Source: Algoriphagus chordae (GTDB lineage Bacteria > Bacteroidota > Bacteroidia > Cytophagales > Cyclobacteriaceae). Taken from it: a stretch of DNA of 64,000 nt. Of the stretch, positions 53,758 to 62,510 are shown one piece after another. The stretch covers positions 1-64,000 of the forward strand of contig NZ_QKZT01000010.1 in the NCBI RefSeq assembly GCF_003254055.1. Direction: 5' to 3'. The notes below the pieces were generated by a model that worked only from the letters and a program-made list of their open reading frames with translations, was not told the DNA's origin and searched no databases. A program made the position numbers and the translations under genes. Each line of letters starts with the position of its first letter. Positions within the stretch are counted from its first letter, which is position 1.

Positions 53758-55227
53758 ATGGGCAAAGTAGCCAGTCAGAGCATTCAAACCACCATTTTTT
53801 CGTACCTGGGAGTTGTCATAGGATATGTCAATGTATTGTGGCTTTATCCCTATGCATTAGATGCATCTCAATTAGGTACTTTTCGAACGATTCAGGACTT
53901 GGGCTTACTGTTTGTTCCATTTGCTCAACTAGGCGTTGGGCATGGAATCACACGCTACTTTCCTCAACTCAAATCCAATCAATCTGCTTTTTTGAGTTAT
54001 GGCTTAGTATTTTCTTTAGCTGGTTTTGCGGCTGTCAGCTCTATTTTCCTAGGTTTCAAAACACAGATAATTGAGCTGTTTGCAGTGAACTCGCCTGAAG
54101 TGATTGACTTTTTTGGGATCGTATTGCTGATCACCTTATTCGCTTTACTTAGTAGCATTCTTGATGCCTATAGCCGTTCCTTTCTGAAAATAGCTGTTCC
54201 TACCCTAGTACGAGAAGTTTTTCTTCGCTTGCTCACAGGGATTCTGGTAGGATCATATTTGCTCCAATGGATCTCTTTCCCGCAGGTAATGCAAGGATTG
54301 GTAGCTGTTTATGGTTTTGCCTTGCTAGGCGTTTTAGTCTATTTATTGTGGCTTGGCGTGCTCAAACTGGATTTCAGATGGAACACTTTCCCTAAGGGAT
54401 TCAGGAGTTCCTTTATCCAGTTTAGCCTAATTACCTTCTTGGCTACGGCAGCTTCCACCTTAATAATGAAGATTGATAGTATCATGGTTAGCTCTATGAT
54501 CAGCCTAGAAGCCAATGCGATCTACACGATTGCCTTTAGTATGGCGCTAGTGATAGAATTACCTCGGCGAGCGATATCACAAGTGGTGATGCCAGTCATC
54601 GCTGATCACTTCAGCAAAGGCAATCACGAGGAAATCAACAAGCTTTACAAACAGGTCTCCAACCGACAACTGTACATCTGTCTGTTACTATTCATAGGTA
54701 TAAGCGCTAATCTAGACTCCTTGTATTACTTCATTCCAAACCGTGAAATCTACGAAGCAGGCAAGCATGTAGTCATTTTGATAGGACTAGGAAAACTCTT
54801 CGACGTAGTTTTCTCTGTGAATTCTGAGATCCTTGTTTTCTCTAAGCATTACCGATTCAATCTTGTCGCAACCATCGGCATGAGTATATTGATAATTGGC
54901 TTGAATTACCTGCTTATCCCTATTTATGGGATCGAAGGCGCTGCTATGGCCTCCGTGGCAGTGATGTTCTTATTCAATCTAGTGAAGTACCTGTTTCTCA
55001 AAATCAAACTAGGCTTCGATCCTTTTTCAACAGAAACAATAAAAATAATTGTTGTAGGGTCTATCGCTTATAGCCCTACAATTGCAGGCTCATTTACCCT
55101 TTCTCCTATTCCCAATATCATAGTAACCAGTTTAATTGTTCTTGGTTTCTATTGGTTTTGGTCAAGATTGATTGGTGTAGGAACAGAAGAATGGAACTGG
55201 GTAAGGAATAGGTTAAAACGAAAATAA
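53758..55227 (+). CDS. Polysaccharide flippase (Wzx/MurJ-like, MOP superfamily)
   Basis: A 489-residue membrane protein with about 14 spans. It begins MGKVASQSIQTTIFSYLGVV and shows the pattern of oligosaccharide flippases, including SSILDAYSRSFLKIAVPT, ASTLIMKIDSIMVSSMISLE and the conserved NLVKYLFLKIKLGF near the end. It should move a lipid-linked oligosaccharide across the inner membrane. No glycosyltransferases or polymerase genes are near it, so it is isolated from a surface-polysaccharide cluster. Confidence 0.85.
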   Translation: MGKVASQSIQTTIFSYLGVVIGYVNVLWLYPYALDASQLGTFRTIQDLGLLFVPFAQLGVGHGITRYFPQLKSNQSAFLSYGLVFSLAGFAAVSSIFLGFKTQIIELFAVNSPEVIDFFGIVLLITLFALLSSILDAYSRSFLKIAVPTLVREVFLRLLTGILVGSYLLQWISFPQVMQGLVAVYGFALLGVLVYLLWLGVLKLDFRWNTFPKGFRSSFIQFSLITFLATAASTLIMKIDSIMVSSMISLEANAIYTIAFSMALVIELPRRAISQVVMPVIADHFSKGNHEEINKLYKQVSNRQLYICLLLFIGISANLDSLYYFIPNREIYEAGKHVVILIGLGKLFDVVFSVNSEILVFSKHYRFNLVATIGMSILIIGLNYLLIPIYGIEGAAMASVAVMFLFNLVKYLFLKIKLGFDPFSTETIKIIVVGSIAYSPTIAGSFTLSPIPNIIVTSLIVLGFYWFWSRLIGVGTEEWNWVRNRLKRK

Positions 55228-55379
55228 CCAAGGAGAAAGGATGTAAAAAACGCTTTGAGTATGATAAGATCAAAAAAAATGTCCGAGTCTTAGAGTGTTG
55301 CAAACCTCCTACTTGACAAGATTTGAGCTGCCTGTTAACCGCAAACTTCCACTGTTATCCTGACTCTTGCGAGACGAGG

Positions 55380-55397
55380 CCCCGATAGCTATCGGGG
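55380..55397. repeat. Perfect 18-bp palindrome CCCCGATAGCTATCGGGG
   Basis: An uninterrupted perfect palindrome in the gene-poor spacer, with GAGGC/GCCTC-type outer arms (GAGGC at 55376-55380 and GAGGCC at 55399-55404, not fully symmetric). The CCGATAGCTATCGG core recurs between genes in many Bacteroidota genomes as I recall; copy number in this genome cannot be seen here. Confidence 0.75.
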
Positions 55398-55698
55398 TGA
55401 GGCCTGTTTTTGGGAAGAGCTTCACTCGGTAAATATGTAATTTGTGAAGTTTGAACATGTCGACGACCCGGACAGTACAAATATACGATTTATTACACTG
55501 CAGGTTGGCGAAATTGAAGGATGATTCCGATAATGTATACTGAAGCTGGTGAAAAACAGTGGAGCTCAACAGCTTATACCAGAATATTATTTCAGAAAAA
55601 TCCTTTATCCAGAACCTTTAAAGTACGCATAAGACGAATATCGGGATTATTCCAAATAATATTTCAAGAAAGTCCTAAACTTATATTCTAATTACTCT

Positions 55699-55706
55699 TA
55701 AATTTG
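55699..55706 (+). promoter_or_regulatory. Bacteroidota -7 box ahead of the USP gene
   Basis: TAAATTTG, a full TAnnTTTG match 26 bases before the ATG at 55733. No clear -33 TTTG at the ideal distance. Confidence 0.45.
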
Positions 55707-55732
55707 CATCTCAAAACCATTGGCGCTTTATT

Positions 55733-56653
55733 ATGTATTTGATTAAAAAAATGGTCGTTTGCCTTGATCAGACTACGTTAGATCAAACATTGATTCAACA
55801 TGCAGCTTTTATAGCTCAGGTCAATCAAACCAAAAAAATATACTTTGTAAATGTGATTAAGAATCTCAGCATCCCTAAAGAGGTGCTGGAGGAATTCCCT
55901 AATTTGGTGGAGAACATGATCAATGAAAGGCAGGAAGCCATGGAATCTATGGTCAATGAGCACTTCAAAAATCCAAAAGGAATTTCTTTGAATTACATCG
56001 TCAAGGAAGGTTCTATATCAAAGAAGATTTTAAAGCTTGCCGAGGAAAAATCGGCTGATATGATTTTGATTGGGAGAAAAACCCAGCTTCCAGGTACTGG
56101 AGTTGCTTCATCTAGATTAGCCAGACGTGCAAGCTGTTCCCTACTTATCGTCCCTGAAGGCTCTGTTACTAAAATGCACCGTCTGCTGGTACCAAGTGAT
56201 TTTTCAGATTATTCCAAAGACGCATTAGAAGAAGCAATAATGATTGCTGAGAAACATGGTGGACTAGAGATTGTTTGTCAGAACGTATTTACTGTACCAG
56301 CTGGCTATCATTACACCGGTAAGAGTTATGAGGAATTTACCCAGATCATGCGCATGCATGCCGAGATAAATTACAAAAAATTCATTCGTAAAATCGATAC
56401 CAAGGGCAACAAAATCATACCTGTTTATACCCAGGACGTCAACGATGATCCCGTGGAAGAAATCGTAGCTAAGGCTAGGGAAATCGAAGCAGATGGGATT
56501 ATCATAGGTGCAAAAGGTCGTACAGCTGCCACAGCATTATTTATAGGAAGTATGGCGGAGCGATTGATCCAATACAATGAAAGTATCCCTTTATTAGTGA
56601 CCAGACCAAAAGGAAAAAATGCAGGTATTCTGGATTATATCCTTGAAATCTAA
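55733..56653 (+). CDS. Universal stress protein, two-domain
   Basis: A 306-residue protein of two UspA-type domains. Domain 2 carries the ATP-binding loop GAKGRTAATALFIGSMAE (G-x2-G-x9-G-S) and ends PLLVTRPKGK. Domain 1 (about 1-140) has a degenerate loop (GRKTQLPGTGVASSRLARR). It is the reverse arrangement of the two-domain USP at 39416, whose first domain binds. Function is a stress or energy-state response; partner unknown. It starts right after the gene-poor spacer. Confidence 0.9.
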   Translation: MYLIKKMVVCLDQTTLDQTLIQHAAFIAQVNQTKKIYFVNVIKNLSIPKEVLEEFPNLVENMINERQEAMESMVNEHFKNPKGISLNYIVKEGSISKKILKLAEEKSADMILIGRKTQLPGTGVASSRLARRASCSLLIVPEGSVTKMHRLLVPSDFSDYSKDALEEAIMIAEKHGGLEIVCQNVFTVPAGYHYTGKSYEEFTQIMRMHAEINYKKFIRKIDTKGNKIIPVYTQDVNDDPVEEIVAKAREIEADGIIIGAKGRTAATALFIGSMAERLIQYNESIPLLVTRPKGKNAGILDYILEI

Positions 56654-56762
56654 GACCAATCCATTCCCCCTATCAATATTTTTTCACCTGTAAATCAAGA
56701 CTTAAGATGCATTTTTTGATGCTGCTATAAACCCTTTTCTATAAATTGGGTCTAAAACTAGA

Positions 56763-57311
56763 ATGAAGCAAAACGGTGACCAGGAAATCCTACAACTCAT
56801 CCAAAACCCCAGTACTAGGGAGATGGGTTTTAGGCAGCTGATCTTGGCTTACCAAAAACGAGTATATCATGTGATCAGAAGAATGGTTTTGATTCATGAA
56901 GATGCAGATGACATCACCCAAAACACCTTTATTAAGGCACATCAATATATCGACAAGTTCCAGGGGCAATCAAGTCTATTCACATGGTTATATAGGATTG
57001 CAACCAATGAATCCCTGACCTTTCTAGAAAAGAAGAAAAAGCGTAATTTCTTCTCCATTGATGACCATCAGGAGAAATTGGAATCCTATATTGACCAACC
57101 TGGAAATATAGACGGAGATGAAATCCAGCGAATACTCCAAAAAGCATTACTTACACTTCCTGATAAGCAAAGACTTGTGTTCCATTTGAAATATCAGGAA
57201 GAACTTACTTATGAGGAAATGTCTGAAATTACTGGCACCAGTATTGGTGCTCTCAAGGCTAGTTATCATCATGCAGTGAAAAAAATCGAACATTCCTTAT
57301 CCCTTGAATAA
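56763..57311 (+). CDS. ECF RNA polymerase sigma factor
   Basis: A 182-residue extracytoplasmic-function sigma factor. Region 2 is VLIHEDADDITQNTFIKAHQ then FTWLYRIATNESLTFLE (about 40-105); region 4 is LPDKQRLVFHLKYQEELTYE then EMSEITGTSIGALKASYHHA (about 125-180). It starts a triad with a membrane protein and an exported Spy-like protein, a common Bacteroidota unit. No classical anti-sigma domain is next to it, but the second gene is a membrane protein of the right size. Confidence 0.92.
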   Translation: MKQNGDQEILQLIQNPSTREMGFRQLILAYQKRVYHVIRRMVLIHEDADDITQNTFIKAHQYIDKFQGQSSLFTWLYRIATNESLTFLEKKKKRNFFSIDDHQEKLESYIDQPGNIDGDEIQRILQKALLTLPDKQRLVFHLKYQEELTYEEMSEITGTSIGALKASYHHAVKKIEHSLSLE

Positions 57312-57345
57312 ACTATTGACCATCAACCCAGTCTAAACTTATATC

Positions 57346-57705
57346 ATGCAAAAACTTCCGAAAATTCAGGATTTCAAGGAGCCAGAAGGTTATTTCGAAC
57401 AACTTCCCGACCAAATAGTAGACAGGCTCACACCACAAAGGACTATTCAATGGATGCGATACGCTGCAGCAGCTGCTGTTTTGGTGGTAAGCTTAGGCAT
57501 TTGGCAGTTCAACACTACTGATTCACAATTCGAAATGCTGACCATGGACGAGGAAGTTGACTTATATATCGAAAGTCAGTATTGGTCTGCCGAAGATGTC
57601 CTCAGCATGGTGGACAATCCGGAAGAAATTCTAGACCAGATCATAGCAGAAGAAATGGTATACGAAGTAGATGTAGTGGATGAAAATGATCAAAATTGGT
57701 ATTAA
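57346..57705 (+). CDS. Single-span membrane protein, candidate anti-sigma partner
   Basis: A 119-residue protein with a soluble N-terminus (LPKIQDFKEPEGYFEQLPDQ, typical of Bacteroidota sigma-operon proteins), one membrane span at about 44-62 (MRYAAAAAVLVVSLGIWQF) and a very acidic outer tail (DEEVDLYIESQYWSAEDVLS, EVDVVDENDQNWY). It lies 34 bases after the sigma gene and just before the Spy-like gene. Anti-sigma function is inferred only from order and topology; no ZAS (zinc anti-sigma) motif is visible. Confidence 0.7.
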   Translation: MQKLPKIQDFKEPEGYFEQLPDQIVDRLTPQRTIQWMRYAAAAAVLVVSLGIWQFNTTDSQFEMLTMDEEVDLYIESQYWSAEDVLSMVDNPEEILDQIIAEEMVYEVDVVDENDQNWY

Positions 57706-57709
57706 GCAT

Positions 57710-58150
57710 ATGAAAAAATATACACTTATAGTCCTCATGTTTTTTGTCGCGATAGGAACGAGCCTTGCTCAGCGTCCCGATGAAAACTATGATCGTGAAA
57801 AACTAGAAGCTGCACGCGTAGCTTTTATCACAACTAGATTAGATCTAAAGCCAGAGCAGGCGCAAAAATTCTGGCCAATTTTCAATGTCTACAATGACTC
57901 GAGAGAGAAAAATCTCAAGGAAATGTCGCAGTTAGGCAGAGTAAAAGACGTCAAGCTAAGTGAAGATGATGCAAAGTCAAGAATTCTTAAAAAGTTTGAA
58001 ATCGAGCGAAAAATGATTGTAGATGAAGAGAAATTCGTCAAAGACCTATCCTCAGTATTAACATATAATCAAATCCTACAGTTAAATGGATTGTCCAGGG
58101 AATTTGCCCGACACATCTATCAAAGACGAAGGGATGATGACAAAAAATAA
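57710..58150 (+). CDS. Spy/CpxP-like exported protein
   Basis: A 146-residue protein from the ATG at 57710, which opens a signal peptide (MKKYTLIVLMFFVAIGTSLA); an earlier in-frame ATG (57680) would overlap the previous gene. Mature helices with repeated LTxxQ-like patterns: FITTRLDLKPEQAQKFWPIF and LSSVLTYNQILQLNGL. This resembles Spy/CpxP chaperones and adaptors. It probably monitors or buffers the envelope under control of the sigma factor two genes upstream. Strong terminator follows. Confidence 0.75.
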   Translation: MKKYTLIVLMFFVAIGTSLAQRPDENYDREKLEAARVAFITTRLDLKPEQAQKFWPIFNVYNDSREKNLKEMSQLGRVKDVKLSEDDAKSRILKKFEIERKMIVDEEKFVKDLSSVLTYNQILQLNGLSREFARHIYQRRRDDDKK

Positions 58151-58151
58151 A

Positions 58152-58175
58152 AAAAGCGGCTTAACAGCCGCTTTT
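58152..58175. terminator. Bidirectional terminator, Spy-like / mscL
   Basis: A perfect 9-bp stem AAAAGCGGC/GCCGCTTTT (58152-58160 with 58167-58175) with a 6-base loop between convergent genes; A and T runs on both sides. Confidence 0.88.
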
Positions 58176-58182
58176 CTGATGT

Positions 58183-58602
58183 TTAACCTTTTTTCAGTAG
58201 GTCTCTTATTTCTTCTAGTAACACTTCTGATTTTGGTGGTGCAGGCGGAGGAGCTGGCGCTGCTTCTTCTTTCTTTTTCATAGAATTTATTCCCTTCACA
58301 GCCATGAAAATCACAAAGGCTACGATTATAAAGTCCACTACATTCTGAACAAATACACCGTAAGTTAGCAATACGGGCTCAGTGACCACCTCACCAGCAG
58401 CATTTGTCACTCCTTCTTTTAGTACTATCGCTAAGTCAGTGAAACTTACACCTCCTAGCATCACTCCTATTGGAGGCATGACCACATCTTTGACAAAGGA
58501 GGAAACAATTTTACCGAAGGCTCCACCAATAATCACAGCTACAGCCAGATCGACTACATTGCCTTTGACAGCAAACTCTTTAAACTCTTTCAGTAATCCC
58601 AT
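58183..58602 (-). CDS. mscL: Large-conductance mechanosensitive channel
   Basis: A 139-residue MscL from the ATG at 58602, where the conserved N-terminus begins ([20 protein letters not shown]). The first span contains [20 protein letters not shown], with the small-residue constriction, and the second ([20 protein letters not shown]) leads into a Pro/Ala/Lys cytoplasmic tail ([19 protein letters not shown]). The pentameric pore opens on hypo-osmotic stress. An upstream ATG adds 14 residues and has no family support. Terminator on its 3' side is shared. Confidence 0.95.
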   Translation of the reverse strand: MGLLKEFKEFAVKGNVVDLAVAVIIGGAFGKIVSSFVKDVVMPPIGVMLGGVSFTDLAIVLKEGVTNAAGEVVTEPVLLTYGVFVQNVVDFIIVAFVIFMAVKGINSMKKKEEAAPAPPPAPPKSEVLLEEIRDLLKKG

Positions 58603-58788
58603 ACGTTTTTGGTTAATGGTTGAAATAATTAATGAATATTTCAATAAATATGCTTCAATCCAAGACCTATAGTTATTTCTGCAACAATTTATTGTCTAAA
58701 AATTTTATTTGAGCTCCTATTTTCCATCCCAAAAGAGAACTCAAGGCCCATTTTTTTCCTTAACATTGCAAGCTTAAATACTCAACAA

Positions 58789-60831
58789 ATGCAGGCACCC
58801 AAAGCCAAAAAGATAGCTCAGCTCTTAGAAACACATGGTCATCAGCGTACTGACAATTATTATTGGATGCGCGAACGCGAAAATCCTGAGGTCATTGACT
58901 ACCTAAATGCTGAAAACGAATTTCTAAAAACAAGCCTTAAGTCCACGGAAGAATTTCAAGAGAAATTATTTCAAGAGATGAAAGGAAGAATCAAGGAAGA
59001 CGACGAAAGTGTTCCTTATCTCAAATCCGGATATTACTGGTATGTCAAGTACGAAACTGGTGGAGAATACCCTTTGTACTGCCGCAAAAAAGGAAGTCTT
59101 GATGCTACTGAAGAAATATTCCTTGATGTCAACTTGCTAGCAGAAGGCAAATCCTATTACCAAGTAGCAGGCACTGCTGTCACATCCGATCTGAAGACGC
59201 TTGCTTTTGCAGCTGATGAGGTTGGAAGAAGGATTTATAAGATTCATTACAAAGATCTAGAAACAGGAGAAATCCTCGCAGATCAGATTCCAGCTATTAC
59301 GGGGAATTTTGCCTGGGCGGAAGACAACCTGACGCTCTTTTACACTAAGCAAAATCCTGAAACACTTAGATCTTACCAAGTCTATTCGCATAAGCTAGGC
59401 AGTTCTACTGAAGAAGATATCCTGATCTATGAGGAAAAAGACGAGGAGTTTTCTTGTGTCGTCCACAAAACCAAATCCAAACAATACATACTTATTCATT
59501 CCGAAAGCACTATTTCTTCGGAAATAAGATTTCTGGATGCTAGCAATCCTACCGGAGAATTCACCTTACTTCAAGCAAGAATTCCTCATTTGGAATATGC
59601 GGCGGATCACTACCAAGATCATTTTTGGATCAAGACAAATCGCGATGCTCAAAATTTCAAATTAGTAAAAGCACCAATTGCTGCTCCCCAATTAGAAAAC
59701 TGGGAGGATGTGATACCACATAGAGAAACTGTTCTGCTTGAGGATTTTGATATTTTCTCCGACTTCTTGGTCGTGCAGGAAAGGTCAAATGGCTTGTGCA
59801 AAATCAATATCAAACCTTGGGATGGTTCCGCTGGACATTCCTTGGAATTTGAGGATGAAACCTACACAGCCTGGATCAGTACCAATCCTGAGTTTGACAC
59901 CCCTATCCTTCGCTTTGGCTATAATTCCCTTGTAACTCCTGCTAGTAGCTATGACTATCACATGGTGACTAAGGAGAAAACCTTACTCAAGCAGCAAGAA
60001 ATCGTGGGTGGCTACGATGCTTCCGCATATACCTCAGCCAGAATTTGGGCCAAAGCTTCTGACGGAGTCATGGTACCAATTTCTCTTGTTTACAAAATTG
60101 ATACATTCTCTGCAGATGGTAACAACCCCCTGCTGCTCTATTCCTATGGATCCTACGGCTTCAGTATGGATGCCTATTTCTCTAGCAGCCGCTTGAGTTT
60201 ACTTGACAGAGGCTTTGTCTTTGCGATAGCGCATATCCGTGGTGGCGAAGACCTTGGAAGAGTATGGTATGAGGATGGGAAATTGCTCAAAAAGCGCAAC
60301 ACCTTTACTGATTACATAGCTTGTGCGGAGCACCTGATAGCTGAGAAATACACCACAGCTTCTCACTTATATGCCATGGGAGGAAGTGCAGGTGGACTGC
60401 TTATGGGTACTGTGATGAATTTGAGACCCGATCTGTTCAATGGGATTATAGCAGCAGTACCTTTTGTAGATGTGGTGACAACCATGCTTGATGAAAGTAT
60501 ACCGCTGACAACTGGAGAATTTCAGGAGTGGGGAAATCCTAAAAACAAGGAATACTACGAGTACATCCTCTCCTATTCCCCTTACGACAATGTAGAAGCA
60601 AAGGCATATCCAAATCTACTCATCACCTCTGGATTGCACGATAGCCAAGTTCAGTATTGGGAACCTACCAAATGGGTGGCAAAACTCAGGGAATTGAAAA
60701 CGGATTCTAAACTTCTTTTCCTACATACCAATATGGATGCAGGGCATGGAGGGGCTTCTGGAAGATTCAATTCTTTGAAAGAGCTCGCCTTAGAATATAC
60801 ATTCTTGTTTTATTTGGAGGAAATGGTCTAA
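58789..60831 (+). CDS. ptrB: Oligopeptidase B (S9A prolyl-oligopeptidase family)
   Basis: A 680-residue serine peptidase. The N-terminal blade region starts RTDNYYWMRERENPEVIDYL, and the catalytic alpha/beta-hydrolase domain has YGSYGFSMDAYFSSSRLSLL, RGFVFAIAHIRGGEDLGRVW, the nucleophile Ser533 in MGGSAGG, an Asp in GLHDSQVQY and the His in MDAGHGG. It cleaves after Arg and Lys in short peptides, in the cytoplasm; no signal peptide is present. Length fits oligopeptidase B. Alone on its transcript. Confidence 0.93.
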   Translation: MQAPKAKKIAQLLETHGHQRTDNYYWMRERENPEVIDYLNAENEFLKTSLKSTEEFQEKLFQEMKGRIKEDDESVPYLKSGYYWYVKYETGGEYPLYCRKKGSLDATEEIFLDVNLLAEGKSYYQVAGTAVTSDLKTLAFAADEVGRRIYKIHYKDLETGEILADQIPAITGNFAWAEDNLTLFYTKQNPETLRSYQVYSHKLGSSTEEDILIYEEKDEEFSCVVHKTKSKQYILIHSESTISSEIRFLDASNPTGEFTLLQARIPHLEYAADHYQDHFWIKTNRDAQNFKLVKAPIAAPQLENWEDVIPHRETVLLEDFDIFSDFLVVQERSNGLCKINIKPWDGSAGHSLEFEDETYTAWISTNPEFDTPILRFGYNSLVTPASSYDYHMVTKEKTLLKQQEIVGGYDASAYTSARIWAKASDGVMVPISLVYKIDTFSADGNNPLLLYSYGSYGFSMDAYFSSSRLSLLDRGFVFAIAHIRGGEDLGRVWYEDGKLLKKRNTFTDYIACAEHLIAEKYTTASHLYAMGGSAGGLLMGTVMNLRPDLFNGIIAAVPFVDVVTTMLDESIPLTTGEFQEWGNPKNKEYYEYILSYSPYDNVEAKAYPNLLITSGLHDSQVQYWEPTKWVAKLRELKTDSKLLFLHTNMDAGHGGASGRFNSLKELALEYTFLFYLEEMV

Positions 60832-60891
60832 TCGGACCATTTGATAGCGTTTAAATAACATAAGTCAACTGATCAGGGAAGGAATTTTTCC

Positions 60892-60899
60892 TAACTTTG
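60892..60899 (+). promoter_or_regulatory. Bacteroidota -7 box ahead of mgsA
   Basis: TAACTTTG, a full TAnnTTTG match, 25 bases before the ATG at 60925; the -33 element is not clear. Confidence 0.5.
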
Positions 60900-60924
60900 A
60901 ATAAACCTATTACACTACAGTCTA

Positions 60925-61296
60925 ATGAAAATTGCTCTTATAGCCCATGACGGTAAAAAAGCCGACATGGTACATTTTTTAAGTGGATTCCGAGAAAGAC
61001 TTCTCCAAGCAGATGTGGATTTGGTAGCTACAGGCACCACTGGATCGCATATAGAAAAAGCTGGATTTGAAGTTCACAAATTACTTTCTGGCCCCTACGG
61101 TGGGGATGCTCAGATTGCTGCGATGGCAGCACAGAAAGAACTCGCCATGGTTGTATTCTTCCGTGACCCACTTGATAAGCATCCGCATGAGCCGGATGTA
61201 CAAATGCTAATGAGGATATGTGATGTGCACAATATCCCTTTGGCAACCAATCCGGCTTCGGCCGAACTAATGTTTAAAGCCTTTACTCAAACCTAA
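60925..61296 (+). CDS. mgsA: Methylglyoxal synthase
   Basis: A 123-residue enzyme that converts dihydroxyacetone phosphate to methylglyoxal and phosphate. The conserved segments are IALIAHDGKKADMV, ATGTTGSHIEKAGF, the catalytic Asp61 in GPYGGDAQIA, FFRDPLDKHPHEPDV (His in place) and NPASAELMF. All expected active-site residues are visible. It is 3 bases upstream of pfkA, so a bypass of lower glycolysis and its committed step are co-transcribed. The length is shorter than the E. coli form (152). Confidence 0.95.
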   Translation: MKIALIAHDGKKADMVHFLSGFRERLLQADVDLVATGTTGSHIEKAGFEVHKLLSGPYGGDAQIAAMAAQKELAMVVFFRDPLDKHPHEPDVQMLMRICDVHNIPLATNPASAELMFKAFTQT

Positions 61297-61299
61297 AAA

Positions 61300-62286
61300 A
61301 TGGAAGCTAAAACCATTAAAAAAATTGGTGTTCTAACTTCTGGTGGAGATTCGCCAGGAATGAACGCCGCAATCCGAGCCGTAGTACGCGCCGGGTTGTA
61401 TTACGATATAGAGATGTACGGAATCTACCGCGGTTACGAAGGTATGATTCTCAATGATATCAAAAAGCTGGAGTCCAGGCATATCACCCATGTGCTTGAA
61501 CGCGGTGGAACATTCCTGAAATCTGCAAGAAGTGCTGAATTCAGAACTCCTGAAGGCCGCCAAACAGCCTACAACAATCTGCAAAGCCATGGTATAGATG
61601 CCCTTGTGGTCATCGGTGGAGATGGTTCCTTGACTGGCGCTCACCTGTTCTTCAAGGAATTTGGGGTTCCTGCTATTGGACTTCCAGGCACTATTGATAA
61701 TGACCTTTCTGGCACAGATTCCACCATTGGTTTCGACACCGCTTGCAACACAGCTATTGAGGCCATTGATAAGATCCGTGATACTGCCACTTCTCACGAT
61801 AGACTTTTCTTTGTGGAAGTGATGGGTAGAGATGCAGGATTCATTGCGATCAATGCCGGCATTGGTAGTGCTGCTGCTGCGATACTTATTCCTGAGAAAA
61901 AAATGCCTATCGAGCACCTGATAGATAAATTAAAAATCAGAACCAAGGCTAAAAAAGCATCCAATATTGTGATCGTAGCCGAGGGTGGAAAAAGTGGTGG
62001 AGCTACAGAAATTGCCTCAATGGTGAAAAAGCATCTTCCTTATTACGATATCAAAGTCACCATCCTAGGGCACTTACAGCGTGGTGGTTCACCTAGTTCT
62101 TATGATCGACTCCTTGCTTCCAAACTTGGTGTAGCGGCTGTAGAAGGCCTACTACAAGGGAAATACGACGTAATGGCTGGGCTTATCAATAATAAGGTGG
62201 TCTACACTCCTATCAAGAAAGCTATCGTCGATGACAAATCTGTCGATGAGGATGATTTCAGAGTAGCAAAGATTCTATCTACTTAA
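61300..62286 (+). CDS. pfkA: ATP-dependent 6-phosphofructokinase
   Basis: A 328-residue PfkA. It phosphorylates fructose 6-phosphate at the committed step of glycolysis. Visible are the ATP site LTSGGDSPGMNAAIRAVVR, VIGGDGSLTGA, the catalytic Asp133 in GTIDNDLSGTD, EVMGRDAGFIA and LGHLQRGGSPSSYDR. The length is normal for the ATP-dependent allosteric form. It shares a transcript with mgsA and ends at an intrinsic terminator. Confidence 0.97.
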   Translation: MEAKTIKKIGVLTSGGDSPGMNAAIRAVVRAGLYYDIEMYGIYRGYEGMILNDIKKLESRHITHVLERGGTFLKSARSAEFRTPEGRQTAYNNLQSHGIDALVVIGGDGSLTGAHLFFKEFGVPAIGLPGTIDNDLSGTDSTIGFDTACNTAIEAIDKIRDTATSHDRLFFVEVMGRDAGFIAINAGIGSAAAAILIPEKKMPIEHLIDKLKIRTKAKKASNIVIVAEGGKSGGATEIASMVKKHLPYYDIKVTILGHLQRGGSPSSYDRLLASKLGVAAVEGLLQGKYDVMAGLINNKVVYTPIKKAIVDDKSVDEDDFRVAKILST

Positions 62287-62336
62287 TCCATTCAAACCTT
62301 TGAGCTTTTGAAAAGCTCGAAAGTTTTAAACTTACT

Positions 62337-62380
62337 AACCTTTGAGTCCTGATTCATATCAGAGCTCGAAGGTTTTTTTT
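62337..62380 (+). terminator. Terminator of mgsA-pfkA
   Basis: A stem AACCTTTGAG / CTCGAAGGTT (62337-62346 with about 62364-62373, one mismatch) and T-run (62373-62380) about 50 bases after pfkA. A similar weaker copy (TTTGAGCTTTTGAAAAGCTCGAAA) precedes it. Confidence 0.8.
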
Positions 62381-62510
62381 GGTTTAGATAGGCATAGCTA
62401 AGCTGAGGGCTTGTCAATAATATTGCGCCTAGCAAATGAATAAGGGGTAGTAAACCTAGAATGGATGATATTTTCAAACGGATTGCAAATCCTACAATAC
62501 AGATTTGAGA

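Larger units (their letters stand above)
55228..55732. other. Gene-poor region between flippase and USP genes
   Basis: 505 bases. The only sizeable frame is on the minus strand (55309-55569, 86 codons), with no recognisable content and a clash with the palindrome inside it. Apart from the perfect 18-bp palindrome (55380-55397) and a TAAATTTG box (55699-55706) for the downstream gene, nothing is identified. The sequence is less AT-rich than other spacers here, which suggests a decayed insertion or an RNA. Confidence 0.5.

Noticed and set aside
55309-55569. 86-codon minus-strand frame with a perfect palindrome inside
   Set aside because: Composition is low-complexity, nothing resembles a domain, and the palindrome would have to be translated as a symmetric hairpin; kept as a spacer finding only.
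62292-62477. 61-codon minus-strand frame with a hydrophobic start after the amylase gene
   Set aside because: It overlaps the strong pfkA terminator on the other strand, so the hydrophobic N-terminus is likely chance.
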